From positions 1 to 64,000 of the forward strand of contig NZ_JAAGWF010000028.1 in assembly GCF_010686765.1 (NCBI RefSeq): 64,000 bases of DNA. The letters are read 5' to 3'. The notes beneath the pieces are model-generated. The model was not told the origin of the DNA and ran no database searches. It saw nothing but the letters and a program-made list of their open reading frames with translations. The DNA is from Geodermatophilus sabuli (GTDB taxonomy: Bacteria > Actinomycetota > Actinomycetes > Mycobacteriales > Geodermatophilaceae). A program made the position numbers and the translations under genes. Below are positions 19,449-30,094 of the stretch, one piece after another. The number at the start of each line of letters is the position of its first letter. The stretch's first letter is position 1.

Positions 19449-22340
19449 GTGAGCCAGACGGCAAGCCAGGCGAGCACCGAGACCACCGGCGACGGGGTCC
19501 CGCCGCACCGCTACACGCCGGAGCTGGCGCAGTCGATCGAGCTCGCCTGGCAGGACCGCTGGGAGGCCGAGGGCACGTTCCACACGCCGAACCCCACCGG
19601 GCGCCTGAGCGACGGCTTCGACCGGGTCGCCGACCGGCCCAAGTACTTCGTGATGGACATGTTCCCGTACCCGTCGGGCGCCGGACTGCACGTCGGGCAC
19701 CCCCTGGGCTACCTGGGCACCGACGTCACCAGCCGGTTCCGCCGCATGGACGGCGAGAACGTGCTGCACCCGATGGGGTACGACGCCTTCGGCCTGCCCG
19801 CGGAGCAGTACGCCGTGCAGACCGGGCAGCACCCGCGGGTCACGACCGAGGCCAACATCGCGGCGATCCGTGCGCAGCTGCGCCGGCTGGGGGTCGACCA
19901 CGACGACCGCCGCAGCTTCGCCACGATCGACCCGGGCTACTACAAGTGGACCCAGTGGATCTTCCTGCAGCTGTTCGGCGCCTGGTTCGACGCCGACGCC
20001 GGCAAGGCCCGCCCGATCGAGGAGCTGGTCGCCGAGCTGGACGCCGGCACGCGGCAGCCCGCCCCCGGCACCGTCCCGTCGGGCCTCCCGTGGGCGGAGC
20101 TGGACGACGTGTCCCGCCGCCGGGTGGTCGACGCGCACCGCCTGGCCTACCTGCACGAGGCGCCGGTGAACTGGTGCCCGGGCCTGGGCACGGTCCTCTC
20201 CAACGAGGAGGTCACCGCCGACGGCCGCTCCGAGCGCGGGAACTTCCCGGTGTTCCGGCGTCCGCTCAAGCAGTGGATGATGCGGATCACCGCCTACGCC
20301 GACCGGCTGATCGACGACCTGGACCGGCTGGACTGGAGCGACTCGCTCAAGCTGATGCAGCGCAACTGGATCGGCCGGTCGACCGGTGCGCGGATCCGGT
20401 TCGGCTGCGGCGACGCGACCGTCGAGGTGTTCACCACCCGCCCGGACACGCTGTTCGGAGCCACGTACATGGTGCTGGCACCCGAGCACCCGCTGGTGTC
20501 CAGGCTGACCGCCGACGCCTGGCCGGCCGGCACCGACCCGCGCTGGACCGGCGGGGCGGCGACCCCCGGTGCGGCGGTGGAGGCCTACCAGCGGCAGGCC
20601 TCCCGGCGCTCCGAGCTCGACCGACAGGACGCCGGCCGCGAGAAGACCGGCGTCTGGCTGGGGGTCACCGCCGTGAACCCGGTCGACGGCCGCGAGCTGC
20701 CGGTGTTCATCGCCGACTACGTGCTGACCGGCTACGGCACCGGGGCGATCATGGCCGTGCCCGGTGAGGACACCCGCGACTTCGAGTTCGCGGAGGTCTT
20801 CGGGTTGCCGGTGGTCCGGACCGTGCAGCCGCCGGAGGACTTCGCGGGCGGGGCCTGGACCGGCGCGGGCCCGATGATCAACTCGGCGAACGACGAGATC
20901 TCGCTGAACGGCCTGGACAAGGCGACCGCGATCGCCACGATCACCGACTGGCTGGTCCAGCACGGGCACGGCGAGGCGACCACCACCTACAAGCTGCGCG
21001 ACTGGCTGTTCAGCCGGCAGCGCTACTGGGGCGAGCCGTTCCCGATCCTCTACGACGAGGACGACCTGCCGGTCGCCGTCCCCGCGTCGATGCTGCCGGT
21101 GCTGCTCCCGGAGGTGGACGACTACTCGCCGAAGACGTTCGCCAACGACGACGCCGACTCCGCGCCGGAGCCGCCGCTGTCGCGCGCGACGGAGTGGACG
21201 ACGGTCGACCTGGACCTGGGCGACGGGCCGAAGCGCTACCGGCGCGAGACCAACACCATGCCCAACTGGGCCGGCTCGTGCTGGTACTACCTGCGCTACC
21301 TCGACCCGGGGGACGACGAGCGCATGGTGGACCCGGAACTGGAGCGCTACTGGCTGGGCCCGCGCGAGCCCGGCGACGTCGGCGGCGTCGACCTGTACGT
21401 GGGCGGGGTCGAGCACGGCGTCCTGCACCTGCTCTACGCCCGCTTCTGGCACAAGGTGCTGTTCGACCTGGGCCACGTGTCCAGCGAGGAGCCGTTCCGG
21501 CGGCTGGTCAACCAGGGCTACATCTCCGCCTACGCCTACACCGACGAGCGTGGCTTCTACGTGCCCGCCGCCGACGTGGTGGAGGAGGACGGGCGGTTCA
21601 CCTACGAGGGCCGGCCGGTCAACCGCGAGTACGGGAAGATCGGCAAGAGCCTGAAGAACATGGTCACGCCGGACGAGATGATCGGCGCCTTCGGGGCCGA
21701 CACCTTCCGCGTCTACGAGATGTCGACCGGCCCACTGGACCAGTCCCGGCCGTGGGAGACCAAGGCCGTCGTCGGCTCCCAGCGGCTGCTGCAGCGGATC
21801 TGGCGGGTGGTCGTCGACGAGCGGACCGGCGAGGTCCGGGCCGCGGACGACGTCGAGCCCGGCGAGGACACCTCGCGGGCCCTGCACCGGACGATCGCCG
21901 GGGTGCGCGACGGCATGGCCACGATGCGCTTCAACATCGCGATCGCCCGGATCACCGAACTGACCAACCACCTGACCCAGACCTACGGCGCGGAGGCCCC
22001 GGTGCCCCGTTCGGTGGCCGAGCCGCTGGTGCTGCTGGTGGCCCCGCTGGCCCCGCACGTCGCCGAGGAGATGTGGTCGCGGCTGGGGCACGACTCGTCG
22101 CTGGCCTGGACCGCGTTCCCCGTGGCCGACCCGCGCTGGCTCGTCGAGGACACCGTGCAGGTGGCGGTCCAGGTGAACGGCAAGGTGCGGGCGCAGGTCA
22201 CCGTGCCGGCCGACGCGGACGCCGACGCGCTGGAGGCCGCCGCCCGCGGCGACGAGAAGATCGCCGGGCACCTGGCCGGGAAGACGGTGCGCCGCGTCGT
22301 CGCCGTCCCGGGACGGCTGGTCAACTTCGTCCTCGGCTGA
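19449..22340 (+). CDS. leuS: Leucyl-tRNA synthetase
   Basis: A 963-residue class I synthetase that charges tRNA-Leu. The HIGH-type motif is HVGHPLGY in a [14 protein letters not shown] context near residues 78-86. The editing (CP1) domain spans roughly 260-480 and includes [23 protein letters not shown]. The KMSKS-type loop reads KIGKSLKN, with Ile and Gly at the second and third positions; KMGKSLKN-like loops are known in actinobacteria. A C-terminal anticodon-binding domain ends [14 protein letters not shown]. The GTG start at 19449 has AGGAG 6 bases upstream; earlier in-frame sequence is the terminator. Expression is probably controlled by the leader attenuator at 19313-19410. Confidence 0.97.
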   Translation: MSQTASQASTETTGDGVPPHRYTPELAQSIELAWQDRWEAEGTFHTPNPTGRLSDGFDRVADRPKYFVMDMFPYPSGAGLHVGHPLGYLGTDVTSRFRRMDGENVLHPMGYDAFGLPAEQYAVQTGQHPRVTTEANIAAIRAQLRRLGVDHDDRRSFATIDPGYYKWTQWIFLQLFGAWFDADAGKARPIEELVAELDAGTRQPAPGTVPSGLPWAELDDVSRRRVVDAHRLAYLHEAPVNWCPGLGTVLSNEEVTADGRSERGNFPVFRRPLKQWMMRITAYADRLIDDLDRLDWSDSLKLMQRNWIGRSTGARIRFGCGDATVEVFTTRPDTLFGATYMVLAPEHPLVSRLTADAWPAGTDPRWTGGAATPGAAVEAYQRQASRRSELDRQDAGREKTGVWLGVTAVNPVDGRELPVFIADYVLTGYGTGAIMAVPGEDTRDFEFAEVFGLPVVRTVQPPEDFAGGAWTGAGPMINSANDEISLNGLDKATAIATITDWLVQHGHGEATTTYKLRDWLFSRQRYWGEPFPILYDEDDLPVAVPASMLPVLLPEVDDYSPKTFANDDADSAPEPPLSRATEWTTVDLDLGDGPKRYRRETNTMPNWAGSCWYYLRYLDPGDDERMVDPELERYWLGPREPGDVGGVDLYVGGVEHGVLHLLYARFWHKVLFDLGHVSSEEPFRRLVNQGYISAYAYTDERGFYVPAADVVEEDGRFTYEGRPVNREYGKIGKSLKNMVTPDEMIGAFGADTFRVYEMSTGPLDQSRPWETKAVVGSQRLLQRIWRVVVDERTGEVRAADDVEPGEDTSRALHRTIAGVRDGMATMRFNIAIARITELTNHLTQTYGAEAPVPRSVAEPLVLLVAPLAPHVAEEMWSRLGHDSSLAWTAFPVADPRWLVEDTVQVAVQVNGKVRAQVTVPADADADALEAAARGDEKIAGHLAGKTVRRVVAVPGRLVNFVLG

Positions 22341-22346
22341 GAGGGC

Positions 22347-22397
22347 CCGCCGGCCGCGCCCCTGGCGAGCGAGCGAGTGGTGGGGCCGGGGCGGCGG
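22347..22397. terminator. Imperfect hairpin between leuS and lipB
   Basis: CCGCCGGCCGCGCCCC at 22347-22362 can pair with GGGGCCGGGGCGGCGG at 22382-22397, with a few mismatches. It lies between two convergent genes and could serve both. Confidence 0.4.
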
Positions 22398-22400
22398 CCG

Positions 22401-23066
22401 TCAGGCCGGGACGGTGTGCGCCGCGGTGAGGACGTCGCGCATCGCGGCCTCGACGGCGTCGATGGCCTCGCCGACGGTGACGTCGCGGCCGAGCTCGGCC
22501 GACAGGGAGGTGACCCCGGCGTCGGCGATCCCGCACGGGACGATCGCGCCGAAGGCGCCGAGGTCGGGATCGCAGTTGAGGGCGAACCCGTGCATGGCGA
22601 CCCCCCGCGCGACCCGCACCCCGATGGCGGCGATCTTCCGCTCGGGACGCAACCGGCTGCCCGGCCCCGGTACGTCGGCGGTCAGCCAGACGCCGCTGCG
22701 GCCCTCGACGCGCACGGTGTCGACGCCGAAGCCGGCGCAGACCGCCATGAGCGCGTCCTCCAGCCGACGGACGTGCGCGACGACGTCGACCGGGTCGGGC
22801 AGCCCGACGATCGGGTAGCCGACCAGCTGGCCGGGCCCGTGCCAGGTGATCTTGCCGCCGCGGTCGACGTCCACGACCGGCGTGCCGTCCTGCGGCCGCT
22901 CGTGCGCCTCGGTGCGCCGCCCAGCGGTGTAGACCGAGGGGTGCTCGAGCAGCAGCAGGGTGTCCGGTCCGGTTCCCGCGACCCGGGCCGCGTGCAGCTC
23001 CCGCTGCCGCGCCCAGGCCTCCTCGTAGTCGACGGTGCCCGCCCGGACCACCTGGAGCTCGCTCAC
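22401..23066 (-). CDS. lipB: Octanoyl-(acyl-carrier-protein) transferase
   Basis: A 221-residue LipB that moves octanoyl from ACP to lipoyl domains, the step before LipA. The motif [17 protein letters not shown] lies near residues 69-85. The catalytic lysine is in [10 protein letters not shown], and the catalytic cysteine in [12 protein letters not shown] near residue 175. The GTG start MSELQVV is supported by TAGGCT exactly 7 bases upstream. It is convergent with leuS. In M. tuberculosis lipB and lipA are adjacent; here leuS, an oxidoreductase and the Ala-rich protein lie between them. Confidence 0.95.
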   Translation of the reverse strand: MSELQVVRAGTVDYEEAWARQRELHAARVAGTGPDTLLLLEHPSVYTAGRRTEAHERPQDGTPVVDVDRGGKITWHGPGQLVGYPIVGLPDPVDVVAHVRRLEDALMAVCAGFGVDTVRVEGRSGVWLTADVPGPGSRLRPERKIAAIGVRVARGVAMHGFALNCDPDLGAFGAIVPCGIADAGVTSLSAELGRDVTVGEAIDAVEAAMRDVLTAAHTVPA

Positions 23067-23073
23067 GGGGTCC

Positions 23074-23079
23074 AGCCTA
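23074..23079 (-). promoter_or_regulatory. Leaderless -10 hexamer of lipB
   Basis: TAGGCT on the minus strand, 7 bases before the GTG at 23066. The dispersed repeat copy B begins just upstream. Confidence 0.55.
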
Positions 23080-23082
23080 GTG

Positions 23083-23137
23083 AGAGGACCCCGTCCTCCC
23101 CATCCTCCCCAGCTCGGGCGGGACCCGGGACGGGGCC
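23083..23137 (+). repeat. Dispersed intergenic repeat, copy B
   Basis: Begins GAGGACCCCGTCCTCC and ends GGGACGGGGCC, like copies A, C and D, with a diverged middle. It fills the gap between the lipB promoter and the stop of the peptidase E gene. The ends GGACCCCGTC and GACGGGGCC are complementary. Confidence 0.6.
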
Positions 23138-23872
23138 TCAGCGCAGCCGCCGGGGCTCGATGCGGGTCTCCACCGCGGTGCCCTCGGGCCAGGGCTCGAC
23201 GCGGTAGGCGGCCTTGCCCGGCCGGTCGGCGACCGCCTCCACCAGCTCGGTCCCGCGGTAGACCAGGCCCACGCCGTCGTCGGTGGCGTGCCCGGCGGGG
23301 AGCGTGCCGTCGGCCACCAGCTGGTGGTACAGCGGGCGGCGCTGCTCCTCGGAGTCGTAGTGCACGCCGTTGGACGTCGGGATCAGGCCGAGGCCGTTGG
23401 TGACCGGGCGCAGGTCGGGTCCGTAGGAGTCGGTGGTGCCGCCGACGTGCCAGCACAGCGACCCCGCGGAGACCCCGCCCAGGACCACCCCGGCCTCCCA
23501 CACCTCCCGGAACACCTCGTCGAGGCCGTGCACCCGCCACACCGCCAGCAGGTTGGCCACGCTGCCCCCACCCACCCAGACGACGTCCTGCGCCAGCAGG
23601 TGGGCGCGCACGTCGGGCACCGTGGGCATCGTGAACAGGCTCAGGTGGCTCACCTGGACGTCGCTGCCGGCGAAGGCGCCGTAGACGCCGGCCAGCCGCG
23701 CCGGGTCGTCCCCCGTCGCGGTGCCGAGGTAGCAGAGCCGTGGGCGGACGGGCGCCCCCGCCAGGTCGAACGCGAGGTCGAAGACCGGACCGGGTGCCCA
23801 GTCGTAGGGCCCTCGGCCGCGGGAGTCGAAACCGATGCTGGTCGCCACGATGGTCGGCGCGGTGGCGGTCAC
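23138..23872 (-). CDS. Peptidase E-like protein (family S51)
   Basis: A 244-residue protein of the S51 family, whose members include alpha-aspartyl dipeptidase and cyanophycinase. The nucleophile motif [10 protein letters not shown] lies near residues 121-130. The preceding [17 protein letters not shown] and the TNGLGLIP segment match the family. The N-terminus [17 protein letters not shown] is less typical. The likely role is cleavage of Asp-X dipeptides in the cytoplasm. The GTG start follows CGAGGAG about ten bases upstream. It is divergent from the kinase gene; the 184-bp gap between them shows only the kinase -10 at 24043-24048. Confidence 0.82.
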   Translation of the reverse strand: MTATAPTIVATSIGFDSRGRGPYDWAPGPVFDLAFDLAGAPVRPRLCYLGTATGDDPARLAGVYGAFAGSDVQVSHLSLFTMPTVPDVRAHLLAQDVVWVGGGSVANLLAVWRVHGLDEVFREVWEAGVVLGGVSAGSLCWHVGGTTDSYGPDLRPVTNGLGLIPTSNGVHYDSEEQRRPLYHQLVADGTLPAGHATDDGVGLVYRGTELVEAVADRPGKAAYRVEPWPEGTAVETRIEPRRLR

Positions 23873-24042
23873 GGTCAGGCAGCTCCTCGTGGGTCGGGCT
23901 GGTGGCCCGGGAGGTCGGCCCGGGCGGGGGAGGGCATGCCCCGAACCTAGGCGGCGGGGCGGGCTGGCACCCGTCCGGCACCCGGACTGTGGACGACGGG
24001 TGCGCCTGTGGACGACCGGGGCGGTGACCGGGCCGGGCCGCC

Positions 24043-24048
24043 TACGGT
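24043..24048 (+). promoter_or_regulatory. Leaderless -10 hexamer of the kinase gene
   Basis: TACGGT, 8 bases, then the ATG at 24057. Confidence 0.45.
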
Positions 24049-24056
24049 CCCGACCC

Positions 24057-25643
24057 ATGCCGTCGACCCAGCCCCCCGGCCCCCGGGAGCCCCTCCGCCC
24101 GCCGGTCGTGCCGGGGTACCGGTTGGAGGAGCTGCTGGGCCGGGGCGGGTCGGGCGAGGTGTGGCGGGCCGTGCCGCGGGCCGGCGGGGCTCCCGTGGCG
24201 GTCAAGGTGCTCGTCGCCGGTGATGCCGAGCGTCAGGCCCGCGAGGCGGCGTTGCTCGGGGAGCTGGACCATCCCCACCTCGTGCGGCTGGTCGAGGTGG
24301 TGCACCAGCCCCGTCGCGGCCGACCGCCCCGGGTGGCCCTCGTGCTGGACCTGCTGCCGGGCGGCAGCCTCGCCGCGCTGCTGGCCCGGCGGGGCCGGTT
24401 GCGGCCGGGTGAGGTGGTCACCGCGATCGCCCCCGTGGCGGCCGCGCTCGCCCATGCGCACGACCGCGGGGTCGTGCACGGCGACCTCTCGCCCGGCAAC
24501 GTGGTCTTCACGGCCGAGGGCCGGCCGGTCCTCACCGACCTCGGCGTGGCCCGCGTGCTCGGCGAGGACGCCGCCGGCGAGGTGACGCCGGCCTACGTCG
24601 ACCCGACCGTCGCCCGCGGCGGCGCCCCGGGGCCGGCCTCCGACGTCTTCGGGCTGGCGGCAGCGGCCTTCCACGCCCTCACCGGTGTGCCTCCGTGGAA
24701 CGGTGCCACCCCGGCCGACGTCCTGCGGGTCGCCGCCGAGGGCAGCCTCCCCGACCTCGCCGAACTCGCCTCCGGGGCGCCGGACGAGCTGCTGGCCGTC
24801 ATCGCCCGCGGGCTGTCGCCCCATCCGCACGAGCGGGGGTCGGCCGCCGCGTTCGCCCTGGACCTCCGGCACGCCTGCCGGCCCGAGCCCGTCCGCCTCC
24901 CGCTCCACGGGGTGCCCGACGAGGACCTCGGGCGTACCGGGCACGGCCCGCGCACCGAGCTGACCCACCAGGTCCCGGGCCGTCACCGGCCGGCGCCGGA
25001 CGAGCCGATCGCCCGGCCGGTCCGGGAGCGGGTCCTCGCCGCGGGCCCGGTGCTCCGTCGCTCCGCCGCCGTGGTGGTGGCGCTCGGTCTCCTCGCCACG
25101 GTCGTGTGGCTCGGGGGGCGCTGGGGCGACCCGCCGGCCGCCGGGCTGGCCGACCGCGCCGCCAGCTCCACCCGGACGTCGGTACCGTCCCCGCCCGGGC
25201 GACCCGAGCCCCCGGAGCAGCAGGCGGGAGCGGCCGTCGACTCGCCGCAGTGGTGGCGGGCCGTGCTGACCGGGCTCTACGCCCGCCGCGCCGAGGCGCT
25301 TCGACCCGGCGGTACCGACCGCCTGGACGACGTCCACACCGCCGGCAGCCCGTTGCTGAGCTCCGACCGGGGGACCGTCGCCTCCCTCGTGGCCGCCGGT
25401 GAGGACCTGCGCGGGTTCGCCCCGGTCGTGGAGGAGGTGGCGGTCCTCGACGGCGGCGCGAGCGAGGGCCGGGTCACGCTGGCGGTGACCGACACCTGGC
25501 CCGCGTACGAGGTCGTCGCGGCGGCGGACCCGGACGGACCGGCACTGCGGACGGTCGAGGCGCGCGGCACCGCGCGGGTGCGACTGACGTTGGTCGGGTC
25601 GGGGCAGGCGTGGCTCCTGGACGCAGCGGAGCGGGTGGGATGA
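24057..25643 (+). CDS. Membrane Ser/Thr protein kinase (PASTA-less, Hanks type)
   Basis: A 528-residue protein. The kinase domain covers about residues 20-285: Gly loop LGRGGSGEVW, VAVKVLV lysine, AREAALLGELDHPHLVRL helix-C glutamate, catalytic loop HGDLSPGN and metal site TDLGVAR. The usual HRDLKP is HGDLSP and DFG is DLG; the Asp and Asn residues needed for catalysis remain. A Pro-rich linker leads to one membrane helix (SAAVVVALGLLATVVWLG, about 335-352). An exported domain of about 175 residues follows, with QWWRAVLTGLYARRAEAL. No PASTA repeat is present. It probably senses something outside the membrane. It ends two bases from the convergent epimerase gene. Confidence 0.85.
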   Translation: MPSTQPPGPREPLRPPVVPGYRLEELLGRGGSGEVWRAVPRAGGAPVAVKVLVAGDAERQAREAALLGELDHPHLVRLVEVVHQPRRGRPPRVALVLDLLPGGSLAALLARRGRLRPGEVVTAIAPVAAALAHAHDRGVVHGDLSPGNVVFTAEGRPVLTDLGVARVLGEDAAGEVTPAYVDPTVARGGAPGPASDVFGLAAAAFHALTGVPPWNGATPADVLRVAAEGSLPDLAELASGAPDELLAVIARGLSPHPHERGSAAAFALDLRHACRPEPVRLPLHGVPDEDLGRTGHGPRTELTHQVPGRHRPAPDEPIARPVRERVLAAGPVLRRSAAVVVALGLLATVVWLGGRWGDPPAAGLADRAASSTRTSVPSPPGRPEPPEQQAGAAVDSPQWWRAVLTGLYARRAEALRPGGTDRLDDVHTAGSPLLSSDRGTVASLVAAGEDLRGFAPVVEEVAVLDGGASEGRVTLAVTDTWPAYEVVAAADPDGPALRTVEARGTARVRLTLVGSGQAWLLDAAERVG

Positions 25644-25645
25644 CC

Positions 25646-26554
25646 TCAGCCGCGGACGAGCGCCGCCTGGAGCGCGGACTCGAGTTCCGGGTGCGTCCAC
25701 TCGTACCCGGCGGCTCCCAGCCGGGCGGGGAGCGCTCGCTGGCCGGCCAGCACGCCCGTGCGGCCGAACTCGCCGAGGGCCAGCGACAGCGCGAAGGCGG
25801 GAACCGGGAGGACGGCCGGCCGGTGGACGACCTGACCCAGCCGGCGGGTGAACTCGGCGTTGGTCACCGGCGCCGGTCCGGTGAGGTTCACCGGACCCGA
25901 CACGTCCGCGGTCAACAGGAACCGGATCGCGCCCACCTCGTCGTCGAGGCTGATCCAGGGCCAGTACTGCCGCCCCGGGCCCATCCGCCCGCCCAGACCC
26001 AGCCGGAACACCAGGCCGAGGATCTGCATGAGCGGTGCCCCGCGTCCCACGACGAGCCCCGTCCGCAGCTGCGCCACCCGGACGCCGGCATCGGCCGCGG
26101 CCGCGGTGGCCCCCTCCCACTCGACGCACAACCGGGCGAGGAAGTCGCTGCCCGGGGCGGCGTCCTCCTCGACGGGGCGGTCGCCGGTGTCGCCGTAGAA
26201 ACCCACCCCGGAGGCCGACAGCAGCACTCGCGGGCGCCCCGGGTCCTCCGCCGCGGCGTCGGCCAGGGCCTGGCTCACCGTGAGCGTGCTGTCCAGCCGG
26301 CTGGTCCTCAACCGGTCCTTGTAGGCGGCGGTCCAGGGCCGCGGCCGGATCGGCGTGCCCGCCAGGTTGACCACCGCGTCGACGTCGCGCAGCAACGCCG
26401 GGTCGATCCGCCGGTGCTGGGGGTCCCAGCGGTGCTCGTCGGCCGTGCGCGGCGTGCGCCGGACCAGTCGCAGCACGTCGTGGCCGTCGGCGCGCAGAGC
26501 CGGCACCAGCCGTGAGCCGATGAGCCCGGACGAGCCCGTGACCGCGATCCTCAT
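25646..26554 (-). CDS. TIGR01777 family NAD(P)-binding epimerase-like protein
   Basis: A 302-residue Rossmann protein. The N-terminal VTGSSGLIGSRLVPALRADGH holds the dinucleotide motif. The family signatures are VVNLAGTPI near residue 62, RLDSTLTVSQALAD, then SASGVGFYGDTGD, and RTGLVVGRGAPLM followed by WISLDDEVGAI. The reaction of TIGR01777 proteins is not established. AAGGAGGAGC directly before the ATG makes the start secure. It lies downstream of lpdA-sucB on the same strand, beyond a terminator. The same neighbour pair (E2 and TIGR01777) occurs at Rv2215-Rv2216 in M. tuberculosis. Confidence 0.9.
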   Translation of the reverse strand: MRIAVTGSSGLIGSRLVPALRADGHDVLRLVRRTPRTADEHRWDPQHRRIDPALLRDVDAVVNLAGTPIRPRPWTAAYKDRLRTSRLDSTLTVSQALADAAAEDPGRPRVLLSASGVGFYGDTGDRPVEEDAAPGSDFLARLCVEWEGATAAAADAGVRVAQLRTGLVVGRGAPLMQILGLVFRLGLGGRMGPGRQYWPWISLDDEVGAIRFLLTADVSGPVNLTGPAPVTNAEFTRRLGQVVHRPAVLPVPAFALSLALGEFGRTGVLAGQRALPARLGAAGYEWTHPELESALQAALVRG

Positions 26555-26590
26555 GCTCCTCCTTCGGTCCCCCCGGGGCAGCGGGATGCA

Positions 26591-26621
26591 GTCGGGCCCC
26601 GGCTCGTCGCCGGGGCCCGAC
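26591..26621 (-). terminator. Terminator hairpin of sucB
   Basis: A perfect 13-bp stem GTCGGGCCCCGGC / GCCGGGGCCCGAC around TCGTC, nine bases after the sucB stop at 26631. Confidence 0.75.
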
Positions 26622-26630
26622 CGGGGGACC

Positions 26631-28514
26631 TCAGGCGAGGCCGACCTCGCCGTGGAACTGGCCGGCCTCCAGGCGCTCCCGCACGGTGGTGAGGAAGCGG
26701 GCGGCGTCGGCGCCGTCGACGATGCGGTGGTCGTAGGTGAGGGCCAGGTAGACCATCGACCGCACGGCGATGACCTCGCCGAGGTCCGCGTCCTGGACGA
26801 CGACCGGACGCTTGACGACCGTGCCGGTGCCCAGGATGGCGACCTGGGGCTGGTTGATGATCGGCGTGTCGAACAGCGCCCCACGGCTGCCGGTGTTGGT
26901 CAGCGTGAACGTGCCACCGCCGAGTTCGTCCGGCGTGACCTTGTTGGTCCGGGTGCGCTCGGCCAGGTCGGCGATCTTGCGGGCGATCCCGCCGAGGCTG
27001 AGGTCGCCGGCGTCCCGGATGACCGGCACCAGCAGGCCGCGGTCGGTGTCCACCGCGACGCCGAGGTTCTCGCTGTCGTGGTAGGTCACCGTCCCGGCCT
27101 CGAGGTCGATCGAGGAGTTGACCGCCGGGTGGGCCTTGAGGGCCTCGACCGCCGCCTTGGCGAAGAACGGGAGGAAGGACAGCTTGACGCCCTCGCGGGC
27201 CTCGAAGTCCTTCTTCGCCCGGTCCCGCAGCCGCGCGATCGCCGTCACGTCCGCCTCGACGACCGTGGTCAGCTGCGCGCTGACCGCCAGCGACTCCACC
27301 ATGCGGCGGGCGATGACGGTGCGCAGCCGGGAGAGCTTCTCGGTGCGGCCCCGCAGCGAGGTGTCGGGCATGGCCGCCGGGGAGGGCCGGGGCGCCGTCC
27401 GCCCCGAACCGGACGAAGCGGCCGCCGGGGCGGGCGCCGGCGCGGGCTGTGCCGCCTTCTCCGCCGCCGCGAGCACGTCCTGCTTGCGGATCCGGCCGCC
27501 GACGCCGGTACCGGTCACGGAGCCGAGGTCGACGCCGTGGTCGGCGGCCAGCCGGCGCACCAGCGGGGTCACGTAGCTGCCGCCGCCGTCGCCCTGACCG
27601 TCGCCGGACGGCTGCTGCGCGGCCGGCGCCTGCGGAGCGACCTGGGGCGGCGGCGCGGACGTCGGCGAGGTGGCGGGCTGGGCGCCGCTCGCGCCGTAGT
27701 CGCCACCGGGCTGGGTGGTCGCCGTCGCGGCGGGCTTCGCCTCCGGGGCGGCCTGCGGCGGCTCCTCGGCGGGTGCCTCCTGCTCCGGGGCTGCCTGCTC
27801 CGGCGCCTCCTGCTGGGGAGCGGCCGGGGCCGCGCCACCGCCGGCACCGCTGCCGATGACGGCGAGCTGGGCGCCGACGTCGACCGTCTCGTCCTCGTTG
27901 ACGGTGATCTCGAGGAGGGTGCCGCTGACCGGCGAGGGGATCTCGGTGTCGACCTTGTCGGTGGAGACCTCGAGCAGCGGCTCGTCGGCGGACACCTCGT
28001 CGCCGACGGACTTCAGCCACCGGGTGACCGTCCCCTCGGTCACGCTCTCGCCCAGCGCCGGCATGGTCACCGGGGTGCCCTCGCCACCGCCGGATCCGCC
28101 GCCGGACCCGCCGTCCGAGTCGCTCCCGGCAGAGGCGGGTGCCGCGGCCGGCTGCTCCTGCGCAGCCGGCTCCTCCTGCGGCTCGGGGCTCGCGTCCTCG
28201 ACCTGCTGGTCGGGGGTCTGCGCCGTGTCCGCGTCCTCGGCCGAGGCCGGGGGCGAGGCGGCCCCACCGCCGTCGCCGTCCCCACCGATCACCGCGAGCT
28301 CGGCGCCGACCTCGACGGTCTCGTCCTCCGAGACCAGGATCTTGGTCAGCACGCCGGCGGCCGGCGACGGGATCTCGGTGTCGACCTTGTCGGTCGACAC
28401 CTCGAGGAGGGGCTCGTCGGCCTCGACCTGCTCACCCTCCTGCTTGAGCCAGCGGGTGACCGTGCCCTCGGTGACGCTCTCGCCCAGGGCGGGCATGGTG
28501 ACGGACGTCGGCAT
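26631..28514 (-). CDS. sucB: Dihydrolipoamide acyltransferase (E2) with two lipoyl domains
   Basis: A 627-residue E2 core of a 2-oxoacid dehydrogenase. Lipoyl domain 1 (about 1-76) and lipoyl domain 2 (about 150-226) are nearly identical and both carry the modified lysine in [14 protein letters not shown]. Long Ala/Pro/Glu/Gln-rich linkers separate them. A peripheral-subunit-binding domain follows ([19 protein letters not shown], about 316-350), then the catalytic domain ending [18 protein letters not shown] with the active His. In mycobacteria this locus encodes DlaT, serving pyruvate dehydrogenase and peroxidase roles; the 2-oxoglutarate label sucB is the common annotation. No E1 gene is present. 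lpdA lies immediately upstream. Confidence 0.93.
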   Translation of the reverse strand: MPTSVTMPALGESVTEGTVTRWLKQEGEQVEADEPLLEVSTDKVDTEIPSPAAGVLTKILVSEDETVEVGAELAVIGGDGDGGGAASPPASAEDADTAQTPDQQVEDASPEPQEEPAAQEQPAAAPASAGSDSDGGSGGGSGGGEGTPVTMPALGESVTEGTVTRWLKSVGDEVSADEPLLEVSTDKVDTEIPSPVSGTLLEITVNEDETVDVGAQLAVIGSGAGGGAAPAAPQQEAPEQAAPEQEAPAEEPPQAAPEAKPAATATTQPGGDYGASGAQPATSPTSAPPPQVAPQAPAAQQPSGDGQGDGGGSYVTPLVRRLAADHGVDLGSVTGTGVGGRIRKQDVLAAAEKAAQPAPAPAPAAASSGSGRTAPRPSPAAMPDTSLRGRTEKLSRLRTVIARRMVESLAVSAQLTTVVEADVTAIARLRDRAKKDFEAREGVKLSFLPFFAKAAVEALKAHPAVNSSIDLEAGTVTYHDSENLGVAVDTDRGLLVPVIRDAGDLSLGGIARKIADLAERTRTNKVTPDELGGGTFTLTNTGSRGALFDTPIINQPQVAILGTGTVVKRPVVVQDADLGEVIAVRSMVYLALTYDHRIVDGADAARFLTTVRERLEAGQFHGEVGLA

Positions 28515-28562
28515 CGGGGCAGGACTCCTTCGTGGCGCGGGGTGGGTGAGGGTGGTGCGAGA

Positions 28563-29942
28563 TCAGCCGTGCACGTGCAGGGGCTTGCCGGCCAGCGCGA
28601 GGTGCGCCTCGCCGAGGGCCTCGCTCTGGGTGGGGTGCGGGTGGATGAGGCTCGCGACGTCGTCGGCCTCGGCCTCCCAGTTGTAGATCAGCTGCGCCTC
28701 GGCGATGAGCTCCCCGACCCGGCTGCCGACCATGTGCACGCCCACGACGGGACCGTCGACGGCCTGGACCAGCTTCACCGCCCCGGCGGTCTTCAGGATC
28801 TGGCTGCGACCGTTGCCGCCGAGGTCGTAGACGAGGGTCTTGACCTCCCCGTACCGCTCCTTGGCCTGCGCCTCGGTGAGGCCGACGGAGGCGACCTCGG
28901 GCTCCGAGTAGGTGATCCGCGGGACGCCGGCGTAGTCGATCGGTGCCGGCTTGAGCCCGGCCAGCCGCTCGGCGACGAGGATGCCCTCGCCGAACCCGAC
29001 GTGGGCCAGCTGCAGGGTCGGGATCAGGTCGCCGACGGCGGAGATCGTCGGCACGTTGGTGCGGCAGTACTCGTCGACGAGGACGTAGCCGCGCTCCATG
29101 GCGACGCCGGCCTCCTCGTAGCCGAGGCCCTGGCTCACCGGCCCGCGACCGACGGCGACCAGCACCAGCTCCGCCTCGAAGTCCTTGCCGTTCTCCAGCG
29201 AGACCGTGACGCCGTTCTCCGTGGTCTGGACGCCGGAGACCCGGCTGCCCAGCGAGAAGTCGATCTTCCGGCGGCGGAAGGCACGCTCCAGGAGCTTGGA
29301 GGAGGACTCGTCCTCGAGCGGGACCAGGTGCGGCAGCGCCTCGACGATGGTGACGTCGACACCGAAGGACTTCCAGGCGCTGGCGAACTCGCACCCGATG
29401 ACGCCGCCACCGAGGATGATCGCCGAGGCCGGTACCCGGTCGAGGTTCAGCGCGTGGTCACTGGTGATGACCTTGGTGCCGTCGACCTCGATGCCGGGCA
29501 GGCTGCGGGCGTAGGAGCCGGTGGCCAGCAGGACGTGCTTGCCCTCGTACCGCTGCCCGTCCACCTCGACGGCGGTGGGGGAGACCAGCCGGCCCTCCCC
29601 CTCCACGTAGTTGATCTTGCGGCTCTTGATCAGGCCCTGCAGGCCCTTGTAGAGCCGGGAGACGACGCCGTCCTTGTAGGCGTTGACGCCGTCCATGTCG
29701 ATCCCGGCCAGGGACGTCTTGACGCCGAACTGCTCGCCCTCGCGGGCGCTGTCGGCGACCTCACCGCTGTGCAGCAGGGCCTTGGTGGGGATGCAGCCGC
29801 GGTGCAGACAGGTGCCGCCGACCTTGTCGCGCTCGATCAGCACGACCGACAGGCCGAGTTCGGCCCCGCGCAGTGCGGCGGCGTAGCCACCCGAGCCACC
29901 ACCGAGGATGACCAGGTCGGCGGGCGAGGTGGGTGCGCTCAC
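28563..29942 (-). CDS. lpdA: Dihydrolipoamide dehydrogenase (E3)
   Basis: A 459-residue flavoprotein disulfide reductase that re-oxidises the lipoyl groups of E2. The FAD site is LVILGGGSGGYAAALRGAELG. The redox disulfide is GGTCLHRGCIPTK (CX4C) near residues 42-54. The NAD site is IILGGGVIGCEFASAWKSFG. The FAD-binding AVGDLIPTLQLAHVGFGEG follows, and the C-terminal HPHPTQSEA gives the His-Glu pair. GTG start with GAGGAG 6 bases upstream. It is followed by sucB after 48 bases, so E3 and E2 are likely co-transcribed. Confidence 0.96.
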   Translation of the reverse strand: MSAPTSPADLVILGGGSGGYAAALRGAELGLSVVLIERDKVGGTCLHRGCIPTKALLHSGEVADSAREGEQFGVKTSLAGIDMDGVNAYKDGVVSRLYKGLQGLIKSRKINYVEGEGRLVSPTAVEVDGQRYEGKHVLLATGSYARSLPGIEVDGTKVITSDHALNLDRVPASAIILGGGVIGCEFASAWKSFGVDVTIVEALPHLVPLEDESSSKLLERAFRRRKIDFSLGSRVSGVQTTENGVTVSLENGKDFEAELVLVAVGRGPVSQGLGYEEAGVAMERGYVLVDEYCRTNVPTISAVGDLIPTLQLAHVGFGEGILVAERLAGLKPAPIDYAGVPRITYSEPEVASVGLTEAQAKERYGEVKTLVYDLGGNGRSQILKTAGAVKLVQAVDGPVVGVHMVGSRVGELIAEAQLIYNWEAEADDVASLIHPHPTQSEALGEAHLALAGKPLHVHG

Positions 29943-30094
29943 GAGTGCTCCTCTGGTGCAGTGGTCCCGCCCCGCTCACGCGGTCGGGTGAACGTCCGCG
30001 CCCATCCTGCCACTCCGGGAACGGCGTGGCCCGGAGCGCCGTTTCCAGCGCGGACGCCGCGACCCGATGGTGGCCGGCGGGGACGGGAGCGGAC

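Noticed and set aside
19128..22271. Very long open frame on the minus strand opposite leuS (over 1000 codons)
   Set aside because: It mirrors leuS codon bias in GC-rich DNA, has no domain I recognise and no start signal. leuS on the plus strand is certain.
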